From positions 5,605,878 through 5,669,877 of the forward strand of contig LR746264.1 in the NCBI GenBank assembly GCA_902729315.2: a stretch of 64,000 nt of DNA, given 5' to 3'. Of this stretch, positions 46,520 to 59,100 are shown piece by piece (the first letter of the stretch is position 1; each line of letters starts with the position of its first letter). The stretch is from Spirodela intermedia (lineage: Eukaryota; Streptophyta; Magnoliopsida; Alismatales; Araceae). The translations under genes were made by a program, and so were the position numbers. Under the pieces are notes generated by a model. The model did not search any database. It was not told the origin of the DNA and saw only the letters and a list, made by a program, of their open reading frames with translations.

Positions 46520-46844
46520 TGATAGGAACGAAGTTGCGGAAGCAAACCGCCAGAATCCATGACACGGGATGGCCTTTTACTTCAATCACTGGGGAATTTT
46601 TCCTCAAGCAGATGGGGACCTTGAGGACTCCGACGGTGATGAAGCAGGGACCAAACCCTTGAATTTATAGCCTCGAAAAGAGGCTCGACAGTTTCAATCC
46701 CTTTCATCAATGGATTGAAACTGTCGACCGGTTTCTACACGATCTTCCTCCATACTCCATTCCATAATGCCTCAAAACAGCTGTTGCAATAACCATTATG
46801 CACAATAATGGTATGTGCAACCCACAAAACAGAAATATCCAACA
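46520..46844 (-). repeat. 5' LTR of the nested Copia element
   Basis: This 325-bp LTR begins TGTTGGATATTT at 46844 on the minus strand and ends CCTATCA at 46520, next to the primer-binding site. A TATA-like TATAAAT lies near 46663-46669 on the minus strand. It pairs with 40350-40714. Confidence 0.94.
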
Positions 46845-47950
46845 CCGGGTTATCCTGTCCAGCACATATTGTCATCCACTGGAAGGACGGGGATCGTCAC
46901 TGGTGGCGGTCGCTGTTCTGCCCATTTAAGCTATATGAAATGCCAGGCGGATATGGGCCGTGAACGGTAACTCCAGCTGATACGCAACTGACCCAACCCA
47001 CTTTGCGATCTTGAAGGGTCTGTAGAACCGTTGGGGTGAGCTTTACGAATGGCTGTCTTGCTACCATGGTCTGACAATACGATATACCCAGTCCCCTTCC
47101 GTAAATTCCAGCTCGTGGCGGTGGCGATCTGCGAACTGCTTCATCCGGATTTGTGCGCGCCGCACATGTTGTTTGAGCTGTTGGAAAGCTGCGCCGCATT
47201 CCTGCAGCAGTTGCTCAAGATCTCCGGCAAAACTGACTGAGGTGGGGGGAGGTCTCCTGTACATGATATGGAATGGAGTAGTTCCGGTGGAGCGGTTGTA
47301 TCTTGTGTTGAACTAGAATCCCACCCCCATGAGCCACTTGTGACACTACTGCGGTCATTCACCTGCAAAACAACAGAGCTCTTGACCCCACAGTAGAGGG
47401 AGGTTGGTGATGCCTTGAAACACCTATGGGACTTGTCGATGCTCCTCGGTGGCCAGATGGTCGTCGCTCTCCTCCAATGTCTTTAAGTCGGAGGTCAGAG
47501 ACAGGTTCCGCAAGTTCTGCGGAAACGACAGTGTAACCTCCAAGTCTAGCTCGAGCCGACTACAGCTTTTGACCCAACGCATTCCTAAGATGACGTCGAT
47601 GGACACGAGTGAAAAAAGTAGGAAATCATTTGAGAAGTTGGCAATGAGCCCATGTCACATCTCGGAGCCGACCACCTTCTCTGGTGCCTGTGGCCACGCG
47701 ACACTGGTTCGTCTCAGCAGAGGTAGGTTCAGCTCTTTGACCAGACATTGATTAATGAATTGCAGGTCGCCCATGTGCCTGATGCCCTTGAATTACCCCT
47801 CAGAAGCATATCACATGGTTGTCGGTGTTGCTTTGTTGGCGGTGTCAGCCCATCACGTCTAACTCACTCGGGAGACGTGCAAGGAGTTTTCTCCCACATA
47901 GGTCTAGAATGTCTCTTTTTGAGGGGGCGATTACCTTTTACATTTCTATA
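46845..47950 (-). mobile_element. Ty3/gypsy relic, right half, with internal deletion
   Basis: The minus strand reads an aspartic protease region (about 47900-47424, ending DVILGMRWVKS) followed directly by the integrase C-terminus (about 47310-46900: NTRYNRSTGTTPFHIMYRRP, then LKQHVRRAQIRMKQFADRHR and FTEGDWVYRIVRPW). RT, RNase H and the integrase core are missing between them. The chromodomain continues at 40349 beyond the inserted Copia, so the two halves are one element. The 5' LTR and gag were not found. Confidence 0.88.
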
Positions 47951-47959
47951 AATAAAACT

Positions 47960-49794
47960 TTTTTTTTTTGACGATCACGACAAATGAAGAATAAATTTTC
48001 TTGTTAGATCTCTCCCTCTTTTTATTATATTCTCTCTCTTCATCCAATTTCTTGCACTTTCTTGATCTCTTTTCTTCATTCTATTGCAGGCCAAGTATTT
48101 ATAGAAGGAGATAAGAGTATTACTAACCCAATATTGTGTTAGTCATCTTAAGGGTGTTAGGAATGGGTTAGAGGTGTTAGAGAAAGGTTTGTTCTCATTA
48201 AGATTTCTCATAATTTTGTGATTTCTCTTCTAAACTTGAATTTATGTTCTTATTGTGATTCTCTACTTGCATATTTTTTATTACAACTGATATCATAATA
48301 TTAGTTTGATTATTTATAGACTAACTATGACTTATAAAGTACATATTGATATCTAGAAGTTGGATAAGTCATCTAATTTTAATTTCTAGAGTAGAGATAA
48401 TAGAGAAGAAGGCTGAAGGTTTTATTTGTACATATTTGTCTAATTGAATATAATCATAATTAACTCTAGAAAAAGTTATAGAGCTGATATATACCAAAGT
48501 CGATGATGGGTTAATGGACATTGAAGAGAAAGTTATTTAGATTGTGTATGTTAGAAGGAGATAATTTGATATTTCATATTTGATTATTTCAGTCAATTAT
48601 TAAATAACTTCTTATAAAACCTTTTTTTCTAATGAGATTAAAATTATTATTCTATTTATTTCTCTTTCTTGATTCATATGATCATCTTCTTATGACCTTG
48701 TTACATGACATCACATCATTTGTTCTTAAAAGTGTTATTGATTTATTGATGAAATATTACTATTAGAAGAAAGATGTTGGTGAGACATATAGTAAAGGTT
48801 TGTATGTGAGGGTGGAAGAGAATTTGGAAAACAAAATGAGAATAAATTGTTAGCAGAGAAAAAGAGTCGGTCCAAGTCATGAATAAATTAGTTGAAAAAG
48901 TAAAACTTATTGCAAGTGTCATAAGAAGGAATAGTTGTAGAGAGATTATCTAAAAAATTAAAATAATAAGACTACAAGAAGTGAATCTAGTTAGATTAAC
49001 ATTGCAAAGGTTGAAATAAAAATGATGAAATCTATTCTAGTCTTGTTGTAGTTGATGAGTTGTTAAACACATAGATTCTTGATATTAGTTGTTCTTATCA
49101 TGTGTCTTAATGTTGATTGATTTGATTCTTATAGAGTGTAATGAGAGTTAATTCTATGAGAAATAATACAACTTGTAAAGTAGTTGACATTAGTTTGATA
49201 AAGGTTTGAATGTTTGACAAGGTAATTTGAGAGTTTGTAAATGTTCATCATGTTTCAGTATTATACTAGAATTTAATTTCGCTTAGAGTTTTGGAGATGA
49301 ATTAATGTTGCTTCAAAAGTGAGAATAGAATCTTTAGAATTATCAAATAATTACTTGTTGTGATAAAAAGAAGATGTTAATGAATAAATATTTATAAATA
49401 TGAGAAAAATATTATTTTAGGTGGAGCTTGTATTGCAACATCAAATAATTCTATTATTGATGATACTCTTTTATGACAATTACAATTTAATCATATGAGT
49501 GAGATAGATATACAAAAGTTACATGTATGAAGATTGTTACCTAATGTGAAAACTTACAAATTGAATTTGTATAAGTATTATGTCATAAAAAAATAATATA
49601 GAGTGACATTTAAAGTGGTGAAGCATGAGACAGGTTATGTGTTGAATTATATTCATTTAGATATGTATGGTTTGATTGAATATTATTTTTAAGCAGTGTT
49701 AGAAATTCTCAAACATCTAGTGACTGATACTTCTAGTTATAAATGTTGAATGTATACAAAAAAAGGACATGGAATTTTGAATGTCATCATGAAA
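47960..49794 (+). mobile_element. Decayed Ty1/copia element: LTR, gag and pre-integrase region
   Basis: A primer-binding-like actgatatcataatattag lies at about 48286-48304, with LTR-like sequence before it. Decayed gag follows (DDGLMDIEEK near 48502-48535, zinc-knuckle remnant YCKCHKKE at about 48910-48940). A GAG-pre-integrase block runs at about 49480-49680 (FNHMSEIDIQKLH, then TGYVLNYIHLDMYG). Stops are frequent. The element ends abruptly at about 49795, where SAC3B downstream sequence starts, so it is 3'-truncated or marks the breakpoint of the SAC3B duplication. Confidence 0.8.
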
Positions 49795-49796
49795 TT

Positions 49797-52700
49797 TTGT
49801 ATTTACCTTTGTGTATGTAAAAACATTAAAGTAGACTTTGTTCATGAGAAGGATAAGTTAGGACCTACTGAAATATTTTTTTCAATGCTTTATCTCTACA
49901 CTAACTTGGGGTCAACAGAGCATAACTTCAAAGCAGGCTGCTGATGCATGAACATTATGTTGCTAAAACTCGTATTATCAAATATAAGTTGAAAATTTGT
50001 ATCGTTTCCGGATAAAAGAAATCTTAACGCAGGACAAGGGAGGCAATCCCCCCACCCCACCCCACCCCATCGGGGAGCACAATCCGCTTATCATGGCTTA
50101 CACCACAGTTGATCTCCGACACAGAACCGACTCTCTGAGAACAAAAACCCTGGAGGGCAGAAACAACAAACAACGAGAACAGAGAAAGAATTCCGCAAGA
50201 GAGGCAGAAGACACATCCATTCCATTAGAAATAAACAGCAAGCTTCTGACCGATGGAGTCCTGCAATCTATTACATTTTTCAAGCATTGCTGCCAACTTA
50301 TCCACTCCCAACTTTTCTCCATTAACGAGTGCAACCTTCCCATTTGGAGCCACATAGTCAGCACAGCTCTCCCGAGGGGGAGCACCACTGCCAGTACCAA
50401 GAACAAGATCAACTGCGCCATTAGAAACTCTGGAGTCTTGCCGTCCATTGGGCTCAATCGATTCGGACGGCTGGGCCGAAAGAACGTTGCCGGCAGTGTC
50501 CACCCACTCCTCCAGGCGGATCCGAGGCGAGGAACGCGCCAACTGGGGAGCCCAGGGAAGAGTGTTGTACTGAGCCGGCTCCATTGCAGGAAGTCTCTTC
50601 TCCATCACATAGGCATCCGTGAATTTCCAGCCGGACAAACCTACCAGGCGCCAATTATAGATCCGACGAAAGATCATGACCCATCCTGGGATGATGAAGT
50701 GGCGGGAACCCCGGCGTTCGAGACAAGCTCCCTTCTGCACCATGACTCTTGCCTCCAAGGAAGCCAGACTCTCGCATGGAAGTCCAACGCTGTGGTTGAG
50801 GTAGCTGAATAAGGAAAGCTCCAGCGCTGCCTTCTGCCTGGCAATATCATCAAATCCAATGCAACCTTGGGTCAACCACATTAAATCATCAGGGAAGATC
50901 GGCAGCCTACATCTCTTTATGGCCGTGATAAGCGGCTCAATTCTTGCATCACTGCTCCAGTCTACTCTCGGCAACATATGGATGACCTGAGAATCATAGG
51001 GTAAGTCCCTCAGCAGGTCGATCTCTGGTCCCGGCCAGCCATTTCTGTTCATATCCACTGCTGCACGGATTTCCTCTGCAGAACGATCCAACGCCTTGTT
51101 AAAGATGCCAACACAATGGCCCGGGCTAACCTCAGAGGGCTCCAAATTCTCCAGGGCAGCCAGCAAAGAATTCAAGAAGCCCACGACCAAATCACGCACC
51201 CCAACCCGGTGAAGACGGGGTTGGAGAGGTGAATTTGCCGCCAGCCAATGTAGACAGCTTTTGAGATGATCATCACTGAAGAAGCCCTTGGTAAGGTTCC
51301 CATTGTCAAAGAAGAAAACACGGTAGCTGCTTATAACTGCCCTGTTCAAGCGCCTCAGTCCCAGGCCGTCGATGATCACGGACTGAGGATCAGAACCACC
51401 CCCGTGCGGATTGTAGCAGCTCAAGATCAGAAGAGGCAGAGTAGACCCAGATGGGATTGAACTCAAAACATTATCGAGCTGACCTCTCTGAGTTGCCCAT
51501 GGGATGCCTTCTGACACAAGAAATATAACAGCAGACAAGCCAGCCATGGTGCAGTCCTCAGATCCCACCCTCCTAACAACAGAGTAGCAGCAAGGCTTTG
51601 GAGGACCGATCTCAGCAGGATTGTTCGCAAGCATCCTCCAGATTGATAAGGTGGGAGAAGAGAGAACACACCCGTCATCCTCCTCTGTTCCGGAGCCCAT
51701 GAGCTTCCAGAGGAACCACGACAAGAACATTTGATTATCTTTACCCCCACTGTTGTCTATTTGCAGGCAAACGGCCAATTTCCAGACCAGGCATTTTGCA
51801 AGCGGATTTCTCGCTCTTAGAATTGGAGCAATCACCTCTGAAACATTAAACCTGCACCATGACCTTTGATAATTACAATATCGCTCCATTGCAACATGAT
51901 CGATGTTCAGACTCGCACTTGGATGGCTCTCCTGTTTAGATAAAATGTAAATAACATGAGACGGAAGTGTCAACGAATAAGAAAGGTCCTAAAAAAAGAA
52001 AAAAACAAGTAGAGATTGCAGAGCTTTGGAGACTACTTACCATCACAGTTTGCCGAACAGGTGGTCCCAATGGTAGCGAACTTAAAGCAGCATATGATAA
52101 TGACTGTCTTCGCTCTCTCATTTCTCTCTTTTTTGAGGAGTGTCGCTTCCATGTCCTAGCCACAGAAAAAGGGAGAGTAAAGTGAACATTCATCCTATGT
52201 CGAGCAAATCCTGAGAGGACACAAGACCCCAATGATAACTGACCTTAAAATCCTCTTGAGCCTCGCAGTAACTTCTTTCTGACGTACAGACTCTGCCGCT
52301 TGCTCATCCAAAGGGTACTTCTCGACTCTCAGTGCTAACTTTGGACTTTCTGGTTCTTCAGCTTGTATGGGCAGTCCAATCTGATGAGATGAGTCGATTT
52401 CATCCAACGTACTCTCTCCGCATGGCTCAGAGAGTAGCTCGTCATCTCTGGAGAGCGTTGGGATACATAAAGACTCAATTACTAGCGTGTCATGTGGCAT
52501 CCCTATCTGGACATCATCCGTTTCACTTTCAACAGCACTTTTAAAACTGACGGGGGACGGCTCCTCAGGCATCATTTGAGGTTCCATTACCTCTTCGGAG
52601 CAATGATCAGCAATAAAATCAGGCATTGTTTTGTCAGCTACTTCAATATAGGCTTCAGGAAGAGGAACTTCCATTTCTCTTTCATCAAATCTCTTCCATT

Positions 52701-53132
52701 TCTCTTCCACTTCAATATCACTGGATAAAAGTTCATCGGGGCTTAAAAGATCCTGATTATTGCAGACATCATCGAAAATATTGTTTGACCGTTTCAACTT
52801 GACCAGTTGTGAGCAGTTTGTTGGGTAGTCCACCTCACTATTAAGGAACGGCCCTCCTTTCACCATGTACGGTTCCTCAAATCTCCTCGTTGAGAATCCA
52901 TAATATTCTAAGAGGCTATCAATATCTTCTCCCTAAAGAGAACGAAAAGAGAAATAACAGGTGTTATGCCTAGCAGACCAATTAAGAACTTGTACGGCTA
53001 AATACTGAAACCAGTATAACAATGTGGGTCTATGGATTTAATCCTATAGCACAAAAATATGATGTATCCTGAGGTGAACAGCTACTATCTTCTTAGCTAC
53101 TGATCCGGGGATCCTGAACAAAGAGAGGGGGA
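49797..53132. repeat. Segmental duplication source block (SAC3B 3' end)
   Basis: This block is copied at 33138-36222. Homology runs from 'tatttacctttgtgtatg' past the 3' UTR through exons 12, 11 and 10 into intron 9, ending near 'tgatccggggatcctgaaca'. Stretches of exon 12 look about 97% identical by eye and introns still align, implying a fairly recent event. Confidence 0.92.
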
Positions 53133-56100
53133 GAGAGAGAGTAAGTTCGACAAATAGGACAGTCGTATGCAAAATGAGTCTACATGCAACTGACAGAAGT
53201 TTCCTTCTATCCACCTATTCTGCAATCAAACTTTTCCGAATTAGAGGTAAGTTGCAGTACCAATTTCCTGTCTCAAAACCTACGACCATAGCTGGCCTGT
53301 CCATTTCTTTTCTCTCGTCATGAAACTCCACAACTATGCCTTTCTAATTGTCTAGTTGAAAAGCTAGTAATTTCTTCCAAGATACCTAGCATCATCCCGT
53401 TTGCACACATTTTCTCCTTGAAGTACAAGAATAATTTACGGTCAATACTCTTATTACTGCACATATTGTGATTCATCTGATCAATATCGACCTTTAATAT
53501 TATTAACGATTTGATAAGGTTTCTGTTGATACAGATTCAACTAATTGACAATCCTGCAGGGTATTGACAAGGTGTAGTTCAATCACCAATTACTTGCAAC
53601 AATTAACAATCACAGTGACAACTTTATTAACCAACGTACACTATGAAAACAAAATAGTGAGTAGGTCTCATAGAGTACCTCCATGGCAAGCCATTTCACA
53701 ACATGTCCAACTGGAATTCCTTGATTGCTTTGAAGGCCACAATGGAGCGATGCAAGTGCCTGTGTCCGTAACTGCATAAAATGTATCACGTCTGCTGTCA
53801 GACTAGGGACAAAATTTTCACTGACAATTGGATAATGCAAGAAAGTTCACAGAAAAGCAACCATATTCTATAACTGTAACCTCTATTGCAAATAGAAGTG
53901 TTAAACTTGAACTAAATACAACACCTGATAAATGTGACAAAATTAATCTTCTTGAAGAAATCAAAAAGAGTAAACTTCATTCTCATAGGCATTTAACTTA
54001 CTTGTGCCCAGCCTAGAAATTCAAACAAGCACCATGGGGGAGTATCATGGCATAATCCCAATTATTGCCCATATGACATTCAGATTCAGCTAGCGATGGA
54101 GGACTGTAAATTGTTACCTCATTCTCATAATCTAGGTTAGATTTTCGAGCCTGTATAGATTCAGAAACAACCGTCTTCTTCCTTGAGAACAACTCACCTT
54201 TACCAAATCTCACATTTTCAGAGGCAGAGTTTGAACTTTCTTGAAGGTTTTCTAGAGTTTCAGATTCAGCTTTCTCATAGACCTAGATATGGGTTCAGAC
54301 AGAGGAATATTCAAGGAAATAAGAAGTGATGGTAGACAAAAAAATTCCCATCATTATCTTCAATGATTGACCTCCCCTCTGAACATAGGGTTTGGTGAAG
54401 GACTCATGTTCGTTGAAAGTGGCATCCTTTGATGGAGGGTCATAACACATACGCTTTCTGAGTTAGAGAGTAGCCTCAGAGAGACAATTCAACACCCTTG
54501 GATCTAATTTCCATGTTGTTGACCATGAACATGAATAAATGATACACATTCAAATATCCAAAGGACAAGATTATTTACAGTGTGTAGGTTTGGATAGAAT
54601 AATGATATCCCTTCTTTTTGAAAGTATGGAGCTAAGATAAGAAATAGTCCTCATCATTATCTGAAATCAAACCTTCTTACATTGACCTCAAATTGATTCT
54701 TGATCATGGAGCAAAGATCTTGGAGAACAGTACTGACATCAGATTTCTAGTTCAGCAGAGAAATCGAAGTAACATGAATAAAATCATCAATGAATAGCAA
54801 AAACAATCTAGCCCCAAAAATATTAAAAACTGTAGGACCCAGAAATCAAGATGAATAAGATAAAAAAGAATACAACTTTTATTACTAGCTGAAAAAGTGA
54901 CTTGTTTGTTTTTACCAAGTTAGTATATGTTACAATTAAAATCTTTACCACTTTGACCTTTAATAAGAAGGAAACAGAATTCTAATAACCATAAATGACA
55001 GATGCCCAAGTCGATGGTTAAGCCGAACTCTCTCCTTCTTGGATGGACAAAGCTCACGAGAATAAGGTAATTTTCCCTTTTACAACGTTTTTCTGGCTCG
55101 GTGCTTCAAGCCAGTAGAGTCCATCCCATTTTCTATCATATCCTATCATCATTCACGAATCCTTGTGAAAAAATACATGATTGACTATGATGAAAAACTA
55201 CTTTGCAGTATAAATCTTGGGCCAGCTTTTGGATAGACACAAGCTTTTTGGACAATCTAGGGGCATTAAGAATTTTTTTTAAAGTCAATGAAGGGTGTAT
55301 TTTAACATTTCGTACACCTGCTGTAGTAGTCAAAGAGCCATCTGGTAAGTATGTGGAAAAGAACCATCTAGGGTTATTTTTCCTACTGCTTGGACAAGAA
55401 GAGAATGTGGAAAAGAAATCTGTCGAGTGGGTCATATGATCTGTAGCTCCTGAAGCAATTATTGAGGAGTCAGCAAAGGTTATACCTACGACCTTTAATT
55501 CAATAGAGGATGGAAATTCAATTAAAGACGGCAATGAACAAGAATCTGTGAGTTCGTCAAAATTGTCAATGCAGGATATCACCCTCTCAACCTCTTTTTG
55601 GCTGAGACTGCCATACGCATTTGGTGCTGCTCTGTTGTCCGGACATGAGCCTTACCATTGTTCCCTGACCGCTATCTTCTCTGTCCCTTTCCCTGACTCA
55701 GAGGTTTTCCATGGACCTTTCAACACAATTCGTGAGCATGGTATGGCTTCTTACAGCAAATGCATCATAGGCTATCTTTATGGTCACCCTCAGCACCTTG
55801 TGCTTTCTCCCATTTGGGCTGAATCATAGCCACCTCTAGCCACCAGAGTCGAGCTGTACATTATTTGTGGTTCAAGCACCACGCCTCGTCTGTTTACTCT
55901 CCTCGAATCAGTGCCACTGCCTCATTAAGGCATGAAACCTCGAGCGTCTTGATTATTTCATTGAGTACGAATCTGAATTCTTACTCGACCAAATTATGGT
56001 TTAAGCACAGAGGGAAAATCATAACTCAATCTTGGTCAATGAAATCCTCAGGACATTTGTTTTAATCAACCTATAATGGTCACGTGTCGTCATTAAGCTT

Positions 56101-59100
56101 TCAACTGATAAAAATATTCCATAACTATTTTACTTCTCTGTTTTGTGACAATTGTCTTCACCTTAACTTCATATAACTGAGCCGAATCACTAGCTTTAAA
56201 ATATGGCAGTTGGATTGCATCCCAGATATCAACACTACTCCAGGATAAGAAGTTCCAATATTTTAGTGGGAAGCAGAGAGTTTCAAAAAGCGAGATCTAA
56301 ATCATCTGATATGATTAACAGTCAGCAATAAAATTCTCTCATAACTCTTCAACTTCTTTGACGAAGCAATATGCCAGTATGCCCATAAATAACCAAATAA
56401 CAGCGAGCCTTCCATGAAAGAAACTGTCTTGATGCCATACAACTCTGCTATGAGAAAATGAATGTCCAGTACCTTGGAAAAGTGAGCATGCATGAGGCAT
56501 GCTTGAAGATAAGTTGCTTTTCTTGCGAGCTTGAAGAAGGCAATAAAGTTACCGGTTCTGCAGGCTCTGAAATTGATAATCACTCGAGCTATTAGCCTAT
56601 TTCAAAGCTATTACACACATTTGGCAAGATATAAGAAGAGGAATATTACCTTGCCACATCACGGGCAAAACCAATTTCAGGAGTGTGCCGTATCTCTGGT
56701 GGCATCTTTGCAAGATCCAGCGAGAGCTCAGCAGGCTCAACCTAGGATGACAACTCATAATATTTAATCAAGTCCACAACAGAAAGAAGATAAAGCTTGC
56801 AAGCGTGAGGCTGATTTACCTTATAACCTGGATGTTTATCCAGTTTAAGAAGTGCATAATAACCCCGAAACTCTTTCTCTGTCTGGATTCCGCTTCCTTG
56901 TTTTCTATGGTCATCGTACATCTGAAATAACTCCACAGACGTTTTGTTCATCTGCTCTATGTTCAGATGTGCATCAAAACCCTCTGAGAAGCCCTCTCCT
57001 TTCTGGTGCTCGGAAAGCTCATGCATAGCAATGATGTGAAGTCTTATCTAGAATCATGAATCAGAAAAGCCAATTAGCGGCATCCACCATATTAAGAAAT
57101 TGAGTAATTAGGATGCCAGGTGGAGAAAGAGACCATCTGCTCAAGCATATCAATTGCATCCTGGTTAAAAATGTGCTGCATCCTTAGGTCCATGCGGACA
57201 GCTCTCATTCTATCCCAAAGGAAATTATAGAGGCTAAGAAACTGATCATCATAAGGGTGTTTCAATAAACCCAGAAGATAATCAACCGTCCTTCTCAATA
57301 CTGGCAACGGCCTTATCACCTCTGCATGACGTTCTGCCGTCCTAGTATACTGTATGAATTAGAAAATAACTTCCATCATGCTTCCTGTTATATAAACCTG
57401 ACTTCAGAATAAATCCTAGCTTACATAAGAACCCCTTAAACGCAGCAATTAGATACCTTTTTCACTGCGAGAGATATGCTTGTATGGTTCCTGTCTCCAT
57501 CCAAACGCTCATATTTGTCAAGATCTCCTTTCCTCTCACGCTCTCCCCTTTCGGATTCTAAAGAGTAAGGCAATGTTAATAAAATAACCAGATACTTTTT
57601 GCATTGTACCCTGATTATTTTTCTTTAAAATGAACACATATCTTGTCAACCAGAAGAAAAGCATATCCCACAGGGAGTCATAACACAGAAAAGCTTCCAG
57701 TGACAAAGATGAAAAGTATACCTGGACACATATCTGGACATACACCGTGTATTGGCGTGTATGACTCCAGGCCTTCATTATCAGGCAGAAGGCCCCCGTT
57801 TAATGAATCTGGTTTCCTGTTAGAGTCCCCAATGGGAAGCTTTACTGCCTGCGGTTGAACTTGACTGGTTTTATTTCCAGAAACTTTCCTCGAAAATTCA
57901 AACGACTGTTCTTCTGTTTTGCTTAGTTCTACATGAAATCGTGCCAATCTTTTTGCTTTAGCCTCCATCTCCCTTCAGTTGAAAAATAAATCAGATGGAT
58001 GCAGAACAATTATTGGGAATAATCACAGTTAGAAGAAGTGAAATGCCAAATGGAATCACCTCTCGGAATCCAGCTCAGTGGAGTGTGGAATATTTAAAGA
58101 AGCAGCAGCAGATGGTAAAGGAGGTGATCTGGTCCTTTTGGGACCCTGAAATTGGGCAGGAATTCGCGAAGAGGAGGTTCCACCAGCATTTGCAAGAGCA
58201 TGAGAAGCGTCAGACATTAATTTTTGCGTTGAATCAATGGGAGATCTCTGGCGACTATCAAATCGAAACGCATCATCCCTGAAGAATAGATTACCAGTTC
58301 ATGAGTCACTGACAGTCAGATAAACTTCTGCAATGCTTCGTTGGTCATCTTGAGGTGATCCATGTTAAGTCAGATACATTGCAAAATAAAGTGCTGATAA
58401 ATACCTTGCAAGATAAATCCATGTTGGTGATCATTGTATCACTTTAATTTCCAGCAAACAAGAGCAAAAACTGAATCATGGCAACCATATTTACTAAAGA
58501 CATTTCATTACTCCAGATAAAGTATTGAATCACTAAAACACAACTACGTTAATTGCGTCCAGTTTAATTCTAGGTTTCAAACATATGGATCATGTCTCCA
58601 TTTGGTTTCCAGTGCAAATATAACAGGTAAATATAACAGGTTTCAAATATGTGGATAAGTGGATCGCCTCTCCCTCTTTTCTTCCCAGTCGAACACACAG
58701 AATCTCCATCCTGGACTAAGCATTTTCTCGGAGTCAACATGGAATCTCGCCTGGTTCATAATCTACTTGATCCCAGTACACTTGGGGATCAATTACTTGG
58801 TAAACTTGCGTCAACAATTCCAAATCATGGTCGTGGAATGCATAAGTTGTAAACTTCAACAGTCTGAGGTGGCCATGATAACAACTTATCCCTCTGAAAA
58901 TTTATTGTTGATTTTTCTTTTTGTGACAGAAACAAAGCAGGTAATATTTTTAAAAATATTACCAATTGATTCTATGAAGGCTCTGGAAAGAACCAATTGA
59001 TTCTGTTTTTTCCCCCGAATTTCTTGTGCATCCGTCCACCACAGTTGAAACCTACTACCGTTTAATGTAGTGGGATTTTTGTTTGTAATCAATCCGGAAT

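Larger units (their letters stand above)
40350..46844 (-). mobile_element. Nearly full-length Ty1/copia element nested in Gypsy
   Basis: Two LTRs bound 5.8 kb of internal sequence on the minus strand. From the 5' LTR: primer-binding site ATTGGTATCAG at about 46509-46519 (initiator Met-tRNA type), a GC-rich leader with tandem repeats (46470-45830), decayed gag (about 45300-44300, zinc-knuckle-like region near 44400), integrase (about 43500-43120), RT (42501-41620: ARLVTKGFTQKEGINYKETF, then LRLSQQAYIEKILKRF) and RNase H (41672-41290: YTAMYEASNQVLWL). Multiple stops show it is inactive. Five bases outside each end, ccagg (40345-40349) and ccggg (46845-46849), resemble a target-site duplication with one change. 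Confidence 0.93.

Noticed and set aside
49997-50812. 271-residue plus-strand frame
   Set aside because: It is antisense to SAC3B exon 12, which has family support and continuous phase with eleven other exons.
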